A stretch of 64,000 bases of DNA. Source: Nilaparvata lugens (Eukaryota > Arthropoda > Insecta > Hemiptera > Delphacidae). The first letter of the stretch is position 1. Each line of letters opens with the position of its first letter. The stretch is taken from assembly GCF_014356525.2 (NCBI RefSeq), contig NC_052506.1, forward strand, positions 9,355,698-9,419,697. The letters run 5' to 3'. The position numbers were made by a program, and so were the translations under genes. Below are positions 54,517-64,000 of the stretch, piece by piece. The notes under the pieces were generated by a model. It was given only the letters and a program-made list of their open reading frames with translations. It ran no database searches and was not told the DNA's origin.

Positions 54517-54790
54517 CATAGAGGAATAATAGCTTAAGTAGATATCCCATGGTATATGGCGTTTATGTCGCAACTTTTACTGTTATCTCAAGCCGATTAC
54601 TGTCGATTATTGTCGATTTTTACTGTTTTGGCCGGGTGAGATTGTATGAACGGCAAAATATGATACTGCCAGCGTTCACATAGCTTTATGGGAAAGATCT
54701 ACGTTGACTATCGGCTTGAGATAACAGAAAATGTTACGACATAAACACCCTATACCATGGGATATCTACTTATGCTATCGTTTCTCTATG
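54517..54790. mobile_element. MITE family M7, copy 3 (TSD CTTATAT/CTCATAT)
   Basis: The ends CATAGAGGAATAATAGC and GTTTCTCTATG are flanked by CTTATAT and CTCATAT, a 7-bp duplication with one mismatch. Confidence 0.85.
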
Positions 54791-54841
54791 CTCATATCTA
54801 GTATTCTTTATCTAGTAGTAGATTGGTACTCATTATAATTA

Positions 54842-55250
54842 TTCATATTAACTAGAAGGACTGAGAAATTGCCAAAAACCACAGATTTTTATTGAAAGTA
54901 GAAAGACCGGTTTCGGTTGTTACGCCATTGTCAATCTCTGATAAACTAAACTGAATACAAGAGCAGCAGAACTTATACTATTGGGCGAGTACTGCTATTG
55001 GTCAAGGACATGAACGCCTGCCATTGGCCCAGCTAGACACTCTCCTCCCACTTAAGGTGCATATCATAGAAACGTCACAAAATGGCGGTTTAAGCAACTA
55101 ACTCGCCATGATAAGTCGGAGTGAGAGGAGACTGTCTAGCTGGGCCAATGGCAGGCGTTCATGCCCTTGACCAATAGCAGTACTCGTCCTCTAGTGTAAA
55201 TTCTGCTGCTCTTGTATTTAGTTTTAGTTTATCAGGATTGAAAACTTGTA
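54842..55250. mobile_element. Family F copy with a large CCAAT-bearing foldback core
   Basis: The left part is ACTGAGAAATTGCCAAAAAC and AGAAAGACCGGTTTCGGTTG. Then arms GAATACAAGAGCAGCAGAA, TACTGCTATTGGTCAAGG and CATTGGCCCAGCTAGACA are inverted at 55105-55235, around a spacer with CACAAAATGGCGG. Two ATTGG and two CCAAT words per arm. It does not have the full right-hand F terminus. Confidence 0.7.
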
Positions 55251-55364
55251 CGATAATTTTCTATCCAATTCTATTGGCCTTACTACTCCATAATAAATAG
55301 ATGTTAGCCGTTAGTTATATATTTATCATATTGTAGTATAGAAAGTAAGTCAGTAGCAATTGAA
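55251..55364. other. Spacer between two family F copies
   Basis: No feature. Confidence 0.3.
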
Positions 55365-55545
55365 TGAAAAATACTAAGCAATTGTCAAAAAACCACTGAT
55401 TTATTGATAATTAGAAAGACCGGTTTCTAAAGACCGAAACCGGTCTTTCTAATTATCAATAAATCAGTGGTTTTTTGACAATTTCTTAGTCTTTTTCATT
55501 CAATATGAATAATTACAACAATATCAACTTCTCAACTACACAAAA
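55365..55545. mobile_element. Family F foldback, compact copy
   Basis: TTGTCAAAAAACCACTGATT, ATTAGAAAGACCGGTTTC and the exact complement ending TTTTTCATTCAATATGAA. The spacer is only AAAGA-sized. It then continues into CAACTTCTCAACTACACAAA. Confidence 0.8.
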
Positions 55546-55782
55546 AGTCAGTAGCAATTCGTGCATACTCGCGCCTCGACCACGCGTATTTCACTCTCCA
55601 TCAGCTGATGCTATGCTTCTAATGAAATAAATTGAAGTGCACCAGAAAACATAATTATATTATTCAAGTTTGAGATTTGAAATGATAAGAACTATTTACC
55701 ACCAATCTGAAGATGGTAGTAGCCTATAGCTGCTTGTTGTCAATGCTTATTATACTGTATCCTACAGTTTCTATGCAAAATA
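55546..55782. other. Spacer
   Basis: No supported feature. Confidence 0.3.
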
Positions 55783-56147
55783 TCGGGGACCGAGCTTCGC
55801 TCTGGAGTACAAAAGCGTAAAGAAATTATTAAAAAAGAAGAAATTATAATAAATATTTATAGTTCATACAGAAATGTTCTATCTAATCACAGTGAATTGA
55901 GATTAATTCCCAGAGGAATGCAAAAATTTACCTCACAAAGGCCTGGTTGCACGAAAGCCGGTTAAATTTTAATCCTGATCAATTTCACGTGAACCAAATC
56001 AGAGAAGACCATTTCAAAAAGATGGCTCTACTGGAACTAAACAGGATTAAAAATAACTCGGCTTTTTTGCAACCGGCACTAAGTACCTGATTGAATGATT
56101 ACAAAAGTTAAACAGCTGAGTCATAATTTTGACACAGTCTCACACAC

Positions 56148-56187
56148 GGTATTTAGATGAAATATAAAACTTCTTCTATATACCGTG
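56148..56187. mobile_element. 40-bp mini-insertion with 11-bp TSD
   Basis: The paralogous copy near 8016 lacks it. GTCTCACACAC stands at 56137-56147 and again at 56188-56198. The insert begins GGTAT and ends ATACCGTG. Confidence 0.65.
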
Positions 56188-56436
56188 GTCTCACACACAT
56201 GAACTCGCTCACTCACTTTCATCATCAACAGACGACGAAATAATTATCAGCTGTTTTCCCAAGGATGAATAATAATTATCCTTTTAATGTCCTTCAGCGA
56301 GTTTTCCCAGTAATGAGACCTAGTGCAATCGAATTTTCACATCATAAACCTACTATGTTCCAAATCTCGTGCAAATCGTAAGACCCGTTTTCGAGATCCA
56401 TTGGACATACATAACCAGATATCCAGATAACAATAT

Positions 56437-56712
56437 CATAGAGAAACAAATAGCGTAAGTAGATATCCCATGGTATAGGGCGTTTATGTCGCATCTTTTA
56501 CTGTTATCTCGAGCCGATTACTGTAGATTATTGTCGATTTTTACTGTTTTGACAGGGTAAGAGTGTATAAACGGCACAATATGAGAGACTACCAGCGTCA
56601 TAGAGCTTCACGGGAAAGAACTGCGTGGACTAAAGGCTTGAGATAACAGTAAAAGTTACGACATAAACGCCCTATATCATGGGATATCTACTTATGCTAT
56701 TGTTTCTCTATG
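56437..56712. mobile_element. MITE family M7, copy 4 (TSD ACAATAT)
   Basis: The ends CATAGAGAAACAAATAGCG and GTTTCTCTATG are flanked by exact ACAATAT at 56430-56436 and 56713-56719. It sits inside the family B copy, so it is the younger insertion. Confidence 0.9.
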
Positions 56713-56751
56713 ACAATATACAGAAATTGCTCGCTCAATATAATAGGATAG

Positions 56752-56787
56752 CTTCAGCTGATGAAAAGTGAATTCTGTACGCACCTT
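56752..56787. mobile_element. Terminal fragment of the AGGTGC (TTA) MITE
   Basis: CTTCAGCTGATGAAAAGTGA and ATTCTGTACGCACCTT match the right end of 21660-21827 with an internal deletion. Confidence 0.65.
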
Positions 56788-57340
56788 GAAAGGTTTTAGA
56801 TAATAAGTATCTTTAATAGTTTTCAAAGGACTATTTTAAGGATCAACCTTCACTAAAACCAACTATCAACTTTTTCGATGTCAGTCTATCTCTCCTCGTT
56901 CCTGTGGGTGTTATATCCCTGATGTACTGGAAAATAAATAGGACGAAAACGAAGACGCCAGGCTAGTAAGCCGGGGCTTAGAGGATACGTGACAAACCTG
57001 TAGATCCGGTCTAGGTCGACATAAAGTCTTAAGACAAAACTTGACTTTTGGCAGGAGGGAAAAGGGCAGACTGCAGACGAGGAAGGAAGTAATGCAGTGC
57101 AGTACAGCAAGGAAGGACAAGAATGTCATGCACTGGCTTTCGGTGACTGGGATCGATAAGGCCCCCCTGTGGGCACTGGGGCACTGGGCTGCCCCCTCCA
57201 CCCTTCCCACACATGCCCCCCCACAACCACCACCCAGCCTATCATCACCCAACAACAATCTCATCGCACAATCGACCATTGATAACACGATAATACAAAC
57301 TCACTTTCTTCGCTGAATCAAACTCCAATTTTCAACTATA
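56788..57340. other. GC-rich unique block
   Basis: Overlapping open frames on both strands (65-125 codons) at 56886-57316 come with proline-rich, C-rich DNA (CCCCCTCCACCC). No domain or splice signal that I can support. Could be a CpG-rich promoter or an exon fragment. Confidence 0.35.
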
Positions 57341-57344
57341 ATAT

Positions 57345-58375
57345 CGGAAAGTGTTCTATTTTCTTCCCTCATTCTCTTCTCTCCCTTTGATTTCTATACT
57401 GAATATATTCAGTTACCTCCCTATTGAAACCAATGTTCTCTTTTGAAGTAATCAATCAAATTTGATTCTTTTTAAAAAAAATTGAGTAGTTAAATTCAGC
57501 CTTACAGTTGAACTCCACAAGTAGGTCTTAAGTGTTTTGTTTGCCTCCCTGATTCTCTGCTATCCCTATGATTTCTATGCTGAATATATTCAGTTATCTC
57601 CCTATCAAAACCAACGTTCTTTTTGGAAATAATCAATCAAAATGATCCTTTTGAACAAAATGAGTATTAAAATTCAGTCTGACAGTTGAACTCCACAAGT
57701 ACCTAGGTCTGAAGTGTTTGTTCTCTTTTCTTCCCTGATTTTCTTCTCTCCCTTTGATTTCTATGCTGAATATATTAAGTTATCTCCCTATCAAAACCAA
57801 TGTTCTCTTTGGAAGTAAACAATCAAATTTGATCCTTTTGAACAAGAATGAGTAGTTAAATTCAGCCTTACAGTTGAACTCCACAAGTAGGTCTTAAGTG
57901 TTATGTTTGCCTCCCTGATTCTCTTCTATATCTTTGGTTTCTATGCTGAATATATTCAGTTATCTCCCTATCGAAACTAATGTTCTCTTTGGAAGTAATC
58001 AAATTTGATCTTTTTAAACAATAATGAGTATTAAAATTCAGCCTTACAGTTGAACTCCACTAGTAGGTCTTGAGTGTTCTGTTTGCCTCCCTGATTTTAT
58101 TATATCCCTATGATTTCTATATACTGAATATATTCAGTTATCTCCCTATTGAAACCTAATTGAAATCTTTGGAAGTAGTCAATCAAATTTGATTCTTTTT
58201 AAACAAAAATGAGTAGTTAAATTCAGCCTTTCAGTTGAACTCCAAAAGTAGGGTTTAAGTGTTATGTTGCCTCTCTGATTCTCTTCCATCCCTATGATTT
58301 CTGAATATGTATATTCAGTTATATCACTATCGAAACCAATGTTCTCTTTGGAATTAATCAATCAGATTGACTAAC
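57345..58375. repeat. Satellite-like array, ~182-bp unit, about 5.6 copies
   Basis: CTGAATATATTCAG marks units at 57399, 57580, 57766, 57946, 58123 and 58301. Other unit words: GTTATCTCCCTATC, TGTTCTCTTTGGAAGTAATC, ACAGTTGAACTCCACAAGTA. Each unit holds small indels. Confidence 0.9.
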
Positions 58376-58586
58376 TGGTGTGCGCCTAGCCTAATCAGTG
58401 TGAGTTGCATCATAAGCAACAATGTAGAGTATTGTGACTAAACGTGTCTGATCCTGTCTTGTCTTGACTAACGGCCAGCCTTCAACTCCATAAGTAGGTA
58501 TAAATACAGTGTAGCCTGCACTGAATCAAGTTAACATGATAACAATATTGTCAAAAGTTTAAATATTATCAAATCATCACCAACAG
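58376..58586. other. Spacer
   Basis: No supported feature. Confidence 0.3.
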
Positions 58587-58762
58587 GTCACTCCCGTGTT
58601 ATCGGATGGGCTAGTTAAACTGTCGGTTCCGGCTGAAGTATGACAGTCGCAAGGCCCATTGAAGGCTTAAATTATGCTATATTCGTAAATACTCGTATAT
58701 TCAGGCGAGGTGGAGCTTCCGTCCCCACCAATAAAAGCCAAACGATTATTATTATTATTAAC
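58587..58762 (+). mobile_element. SINE-like module with (ATT)n tail
   Basis: TCACTCCCGTGTTATCGGAT, CTGTCGGTTCCGGCTGAAG, GTCGCAAGGCCCATTGAAGG and CCCCACCAATAAAAGCC, ending in ATTATTATTATTA. It is colinear with 22376-22530, and the tail shows the 3' end clearly. Confidence 0.7.
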
Positions 58763-58967
58763 AATATTGGTGTTTCTCAAATTGCATAGAATGAATAATT
58801 CAATGTTTTCAAGGTGACAGAAAAATGGAAGACAGGGTGAAAGATTCACCAATGAAAGATATTACGAGATGTACCAGTCATGGACTACACCTTATAGACT
58901 CACCACCTCTACAGATGGAAATAGATTGGAAGTTGCATTGTTGCTAATTAATGAATAATAATTATTA
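58763..58967. other. Spacer
   Basis: No supported feature. Confidence 0.3.
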
Positions 58968-59026
58968 AACGAAAATCCCAATTAAATTACAATTTACAGC
59001 ATTTAATAGGGATTTTCGTTCAATAA
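58968..59026. mobile_element. Minimal family E palindrome
   Basis: ATTAAACGAAAATCCCAATT and TAGGGATTTTCGTTCAATA are inverted around TACAATTTACAG. The tRNA-like centre has been lost. Same at 60398-60462 and 61960-62027. Confidence 0.7.
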
Positions 59027-59101
59027 AAATTATTCACCATCTCTTATCAATGTTGATGGATGTGTGAATGTGTACCTCAGAAGTTCGGTTGGGTTTTTAA
59101 A

Positions 59102-60156
59102 TCCTATTATATTAAGCGAGCAATTTCTGTATATATTTTCATATTTGTTTATTCATATTTATGTACAACGAATCTCGAAAACGGCTCTAACGATTTTCAC
59201 GAAATTTGGAACATAGTAGGTTAATGATATAAAAATTCTATTGAACTACTAAGTCTCATCCCTGGGAAAACTCGCTAAACGACATTAAAAGGATAATTCC
59301 TCCTTGGAAAAACAGCTGAGACTTTCGTCGTCTGTGGATAATAAAAAAGTGAGTGAGAGTGCGTCTGTGGAAAGTCAAAATATCTCATCCCCGAAATTCA
59401 TAAACTGACGTATAGCCAGCTGTAAAATATAAACACGATCATTTTAGAGAACTGTGTTCTGTTTATCAATAAATAAAAATCTGGTGTGGTGCACTCACAC
59501 AACTTTCCTTGCCGTTTTGCCGTTAAGAAAATCGATCAAATGACGCTAGTGTTCCCGCGCATCAAGTTTACTTAATAACTGAGCCAGCTGGTGACAGGAC
59601 AATAGCGCTGCAGACACACGAAGTCTGCTATCTCTTCATAGTGAATGATTTAATAGAATCAACATTCGCCAACAGTTTGCAATTATTAAATAATCTTATT
59701 TTCTCTAATTTCAAGCTTATTTTCAATTTTAGGTGAAAATGCTACTGAACATCAATTGTAGAGATTTTTATGCTCAATCTTTTCCACTTAGAATTTTTTG
59801 TTTAAATTGTATATGAAGGCTGATAATTGAGAATCTAAAATCAAACTTTGCATAGATGGTGCAGTGCTCCTGAAATTTTTACAGATATGAGACTTGTGGC
59901 AGTTGATAGAGCTTATCAATGACTTTTCTAGGTATGAATTTGATAAGAATCGTTGGAGCCGTTTTCGAGAAAATCGCGAAAAACCCTTTTTTTGACAACA
60001 TTTTTGTCATTTTAGCTGCCATCTTGGATTGCATTTGATCGAAATTGTTCGTGTCGGATCCTTATAGTGTAAGGACCTTAAGTTCCAAATTTCAAGTCAT
60101 TCCGTTGATTGGGAGATGAGATATCGTGTACACAGACGCACATACACTCATACACT

Positions 60157-60236
<80 letters not shown>

Positions 60237-60391
60237 GACCAATATCTACACTTTTTTGGACTCAGGGGACCTTGAAACGTATAGAAATTTAGAAATTGGG
60301 GTACCTTAATTTTTTTCGGAAAGCAATACTTTCCTTACCTATGTTAATAGGGTAAGGAAAGTAAAAAAATGAGCAAAGCTCGGTGCCCCGA
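59102..60391 (+). mobile_element. Helitron-like family B copy interrupted by family D
   Basis: It starts TCCTATTATATTAAGCGAGC after A. It breaks at AATAAATAAAAAT (59480) and resumes with AATGAGCAAAGCTCGGTGCC, ending CCCCGA before T. AAAAAT-type sequence stands on both sides of D. Confidence 0.7.
59481..60362 (+). mobile_element. Family D repeat, long form with (CA)n
   Basis: CTGGTGTGGTGCACTCACAC to GGGTAAGGAAAGT. It has ~300 bp near its start that 49626-50078 lacks, and a (CA)n run at 60161-60231 in the place of a GTATAGAC stretch. The run yields a histidine/threonine frame that is not a gene. Confidence 0.7.
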
Positions 60392-61449
60392 TATTTATTA
60401 TTAAACGAAAATCCAATAAAATTACATTTACAGCATTTGATTGGGATTTTCGTTCAATAATAATTATTCACCACCTGTTATCAATGTTGATGAATGTGTG
60501 AATGTGTACCTCAAAAGTTAGGTTGGGTTTTGAAATGTAAGTAAATAGAACAGTTATTGAAGAATGTAGGTACGGGGTATAGTAGTTCTGAATACTTCTT
60601 TTTTGAAATCAGGAATCGCCTCAGACTTCCAGCATCCGATTGGCGATAATTAACATGAGAACATCCAGCTGTTCTTCCCCCACTACTACCGCAATCCTTC
60701 CTTCACCACAATTCTTTTTCTATTTCAACTTACTGCGGCCATTTCACCTCTTCTTCAAAGCAGTAAAAACAAAGCGCGTTTCCAGCTTCATTCATTCTGT
60801 TTGTGTTGGAAACGGTGACTTTGATGGCGCGCTTTTATTTTTAGTCTAGTGCCGCGAACAAGTAGTGAGCTCTTCGAAGTCGTCTATTTCAATTTGGACG
60901 TCTCATCCATTCAAACATTTATTAGTTATTTCTCGCGCGCGGTGCGTTGCGTCGTACGCTCCTCTCCGCTTCGCAGCGTTATGCAAATCGCATCTTGATG
61001 AGTTGAGCGCTTCTACGATGATTTATTTATTCTTTGTAGCTTGGTAATGAATAATTCAGCGTGCTTGGTAGTAGCAGTCATTGCCAACGCCGTCCAGAGC
61101 TCGCAATATACAGCTGCTTTTTAATTGCTGTTGAATAACTAGTACAATGTAAACCTTGTTACTGTTCACCTTCCTCGATAATTACGCTACGTCTCTCTCT
61201 CTCTCTCTCGAATATTATGCGTAGAACTCTTTGTTTTCAAGTGCTTATCTACAGGTACAGGTAGAGGTACACTTGATTCAAGGCGCATTTTACGCTACTC
61301 GTCCTTGGTGTCATCCTTGCTAATTCATAAGTTGTCTCTTCATTAATTGATCTGTCTCCAATAAATTCGTAGTTTTCTCTCTGGTAACAACCACTGGACT
61401 CAATTGGTCTCAAACCTATAATAGTCGCAGATGGAATTAAATAGAGAAT
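59895..61449. repeat. 1.55-kb tandem duplication, left copy
   Basis: TTGTGGCAGTTGATAGAGC to ATGGAATTAAATAGAGAAT is repeated at 61450-63005 with very few differences (single-base changes, an A-run, a CA-run interruption). It includes the end of family D, family B's tail, a family E palindrome and a unique GC-richer block. Confidence 0.95.
60600..61440. other. Unique GC-richer block within the duplication
   Basis: Non-transposon DNA with CTCGCGCGCGGTGCGTTGCG, an octamer ATGCAAAT near 60973, and a (TC)n run near 61193-61209. Frames of 60-69 codons are identical in both copies because the copies are nearly identical, so this is no evidence of coding. It may be regulatory. Confidence 0.35.
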
Positions 61450-61746
61450 TGTGGCAGTTGATAGAGCTTATCAATGACTTTTCTAGGTATGAATTTGATA
61501 AGAATCGTTGGAGCCGTTTTCGAGAAAATCGCGAAAAACCCTTTTTTTGACAACATTTTTGTCATTTTAGCTGCCATCTTGGATTGCATTTGATCGAAAT
61601 TGTTCGTGTCGGATCCTTATAGTGTAAGGACCTTAAGTTCCAAATTTCAAGTCATTCCGTTGATTGGGAGATGAGATATCGTGTACACAGACGCACATAC
61701 ACTCATACACTCATACACACACACACACACACACACCACACACACA

Positions 61747-61777
<31 letters not shown>

Positions 61778-63005
61778 CACAACACACACACATACAGACC
61801 AATATCTACACTTTTTTGGACTCAGGGGACCTTGAAACGTATAGAAATTTAGAAATTGGGGTACCTTAATTTTTTTCGGAAAGCAATACTTTCCTTACCT
61901 ATGTTAATAGGGTAAGGAAAGTAAAAATAATGAGCAAAGCTCGGTGCCCCGATATTTATTATTAAACGAAAATCCCAATAAAATTACAATTTACAGCATT
62001 TGATTGGGATTTTCGTTCAATAATAATTATTCACCACCTGTTATCAATGTTGATGAATGTGTGAATGTGTACCTCAAAAGTTAGGTTGGGTTTTGAAATG
62101 TAAGTAAATAGAACAGTTATTGAAAGAATGTAGGTACGGGGTATAGTAGTTCTGAATACTTCTTTTTTGAAATCAGGAATCGTCTCAGACTTCCAGCGTC
62201 CGATTGGCGATAATTAACATGAGAACATCCAGCTGTTCTTCCCCCACTACTACCGCAATCCTTCCTTCACCACAATTCTTTTTCTATTTCAACTTACTGC
62301 GGCCATTTCACCTCTTCTTCAAAGCAGTAAAAACAAAGCGCGTTTCCAGCTTCATTCATTCTGTTTGTGTTGGAAACGGTGACTTTGATGGCGCGCTTTT
62401 ATTTTTAGTCTAGTGCCGCGAACAAGTAGTGAGCTCTTCGAAGTCGTCTATTTCAATTTGGACGTCTCATCCATTCAAACATTTATTAGTTATTTCTCGC
62501 GCGCGGTGCGTTGCGTCGTACGCTCCTCACCGCTTCGCAGCGTTATGCAAATCGCATCTTGATGAGTTGAGCGCTTCTACGATGATTTATTATTCTTTGT
62601 AGCTTGGTAATGAATAATTCAGCGTGCTTGGTAGTAGCAGTCATTGCCAACGCCGTCCAGAGCTCGCAATATACAGCTGCTTTTTAATTGCTGTTGAATA
62701 ACTAGTACAATGTAAACCTTGTTACTGTTCACCTTCCTCGATAATTACGCTACGTCTCTCTCTCTCTCTCGAATATTATGCGTACAACTCTTTGTTTTCA
62801 AGTGCTTATCTACAGGTACAGGTAGAGGTACACTTGATTCAAGGCGCATTTTACGCTACTCGTCCTTGGTGTCATCCTTGCTAATTCATAAGTTGTCTTA
62901 ATTGATCTGTCTCCAAATGAATTCGTAGTTTTCTCTCTGGTAACAACCACTGGACTCAATTGGTCTCAAACCTATAATAGTCGCAGATGGAATTAAATAG
63001 AGAAT
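61450..63005. repeat. 1.55-kb tandem duplication, right copy
   Basis: Matches 59895-61449. Examples of differences: TCCAGCGTCCG against TCCAGCATCCG; CTCCTCACCGC against CTCCTCTCCGC; (CA)n broken by CCACAC. It ends at AGAAT, and unique sequence GCATTTATTC follows. Confidence 0.95.
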
Positions 63006-63490
63006 GCATTTATTCAAATGCTAATTAATATATAATTATTATTTAACGAAAATCCTAAATAAATGCTGCAAATCACCCCGAAGACCTCTGCGCTGCAGAC
63101 ATTGACAACAGGGCTAACAGCTAGATGGAAATTCGATGAGAACTACTATCCAAAAATTAGTTGCCAGCCCGGGAATCGAACCCGGTACCTCCCAATCCTT
63201 GGATTGACAACAGGGCTTACAGCTAGATGGAAATTCGATGAGAACTACTATCCAAAAATTAGTTGCCAGCCCGGGAATCGAACCCGGTACCTCCCAATCC
63301 TAATAATATAATTTTCCTCCCAATCCTTGGATCCAAGGATTGGGAGGTACCGGGTTCGATTCCCGGGCTGGCAACTAATTTTTGGATAGTAGTTCTCATC
63401 GAATTTCCATCTAGCTGTTAGCCCTGTTGTCAATGTCTGCAGTCGCAGAGATCTTCGGGGTGATTTGCAGCATTTATTTAGGATATCGTT
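63006..63490. mobile_element. Family E complex: two direct and one inverted tRNA-like segment
   Basis: GACAACAGGGCTAACAGC through CCCGGGAATCGAACCCGG to CTCCCAATCC occurs twice in tandem (63104-63200, 63207-63300). The inverted form follows (GGGTTCGATTCCCGGG at 63352). B boxes are at 63172-63182 and 63273-63283 on the minus strand and at 63353-63363 on the plus strand. The outer family E ends AACGAAAATCCTAAATAAA and TTTATTTAGGATATCGTT frame the set. Repeated open frames here are repeat-derived. Confidence 0.75.
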
Positions 63491-63509
63491 AAATAGTAAT
63501 TTCTATAAT

Positions 63510-64000
63510 AGTCGAGTCAATATAGACATAAAAAAGGGGGTGTGCTCGCAATTTATATTGCAGTTCTGATTTTTCAATATATTATTTGGGTACATAAGAG
63601 AAGTCCAGAAACAATTTCTTCATGCAAAATTTCCTTGTGCTAGATACAGGGTGGCCCAAAAAACCTCGTTTATTCGGCTCATTTTACAGTTTTCAGCTAT
63701 TTCTGCCAAATCTCGTAATCGGACAGAAAAATTTGTTCACGCCTTTTTTTTAGATTATGAAATTCTGAATTAAATGAGATCATTCGGAACTCTCTATCTC
63801 CTATGAGTACTGAGTTATGATTTTTCAGAAATGAGTGAAATTTTAAAAAAAATCAATTTTGAGGATTTTAGTTTTTGATCAACGATATCTTCAGATTGTT
63901 ACCATTTAGATGTATAATTTAAAATCCCTCTTGGCGTATTTTTGTGCTCTACAATCTGAGATCAGGTAGAGCGCTCTATCTCATATAGATTTCCAGGTAC
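63510..64000 (+). repeat. Family H repeat, copy 2, cut by window end
   Basis: TCAATATAGACATAAAAAAG to GATTTCCAGGTAC matches 31463-31955. It contains TACAGGGTGGCCCAAAAAAC, which looks like a mariner-type terminus, at 63645. Confidence 0.8.

Larger units (their letters stand above)
55783..56748 (-). mobile_element. Helitron-like family B, long subfamily, with insertions
   Basis: On the minus strand the start is TCCTATTATATTGAGCGAGC and the end is AGAGCGAAGCTCGGTCCCCG plus A. It is broken by MITE M7 copy 4 and by a 40-bp insert. It shares the extra interior of 7656-8267. Confidence 0.75.

Noticed and set aside
57041..57316. Overlapping frames in GC-rich DNA, both strands
   Set aside because: Several frames are open at once in C-rich sequence, which is typical of GC bias; no recognisable domain or splice sites.
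60109..60309. His/Thr-rich frames over (CA)n, also 61664-61869
   Set aside because: Microsatellite translation only.
63063..63433. Repeated frames containing RWKFDENYYPKISCQPGNR
   Set aside because: They are translations of the family E tRNA-like module and repeat because the DNA repeats. No start or domain.

Overview
This window looks like a repeat-dominated piece of an insect nuclear genome. It is AT-rich and has no operons, ribosome-binding sites or long open frames. It carries non-LTR retrotransposon tails with pentanucleotide or AATAAA-type ends, many MITEs with target-site duplications, Helitron-like elements, foldback repeats and satellites. The repeat families resemble those I associate with planthoppers such as Nilaparvata lugens, but that species guess is from memory and untested. 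I found no intact protein-coding gene, rRNA, tRNA or CRISPR array. The longest open frames (up to 270 codons) lie in GAA/CTT microsatellites or in repeats.

Layout. 1-16.2 kb: Helitron-like families A and B, several MITEs, inverted repeats, two decayed C-terminal fragments of a non-LTR reverse transcriptase (4.0 and 6.4-6.7 kb), and retroelement 3' tails. 16.6-20.1 kb: a ~145-bp satellite of about 20 units, split by a family A element. 20.4-29.7 kb: mariner-type and TTA-type MITEs, foldback repeats with ACCGGTTTCGG arms, SINE-like modules, and palindromic elements with a tRNA-like B box. 30-38 kb: mostly unique AT-rich DNA, a family H repeat, and a tandem array of retroelement 3' tails (36.3-36.9 kb). 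38.3-41.4 kb: a 100-N gap flanked by two nearly identical ~1.38-kb blocks, probably unmerged contig ends. 41.4-44.2 kb: a GAA-rich tract and an inverted CTT-rich tract. 44-56.8 kb: more MITEs, a five-deep nest of elements at 50.1-51.7 kb, a foldback with an amplified 50-bp core (51.9-52.4 kb) and a 740-bp foldback. 56.9-64 kb: GC-richer unique DNA, a ~182-bp satellite, a 1.55-kb tandem duplication, and palindromic SINE-like and family H repeats running off the end.

There is no gene network to describe. What can be read is insertion history. Nested copies give empty sites that show how families insert: exactly between A and T with no duplication for family A, 7-bp duplications for one MITE family, and TTA or TA duplications for others. 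Several palindromic elements have had their interior amplified into tandem arrays. Retroelement tails share a two-tier hairpin whose basal stem changes by compensated substitutions.
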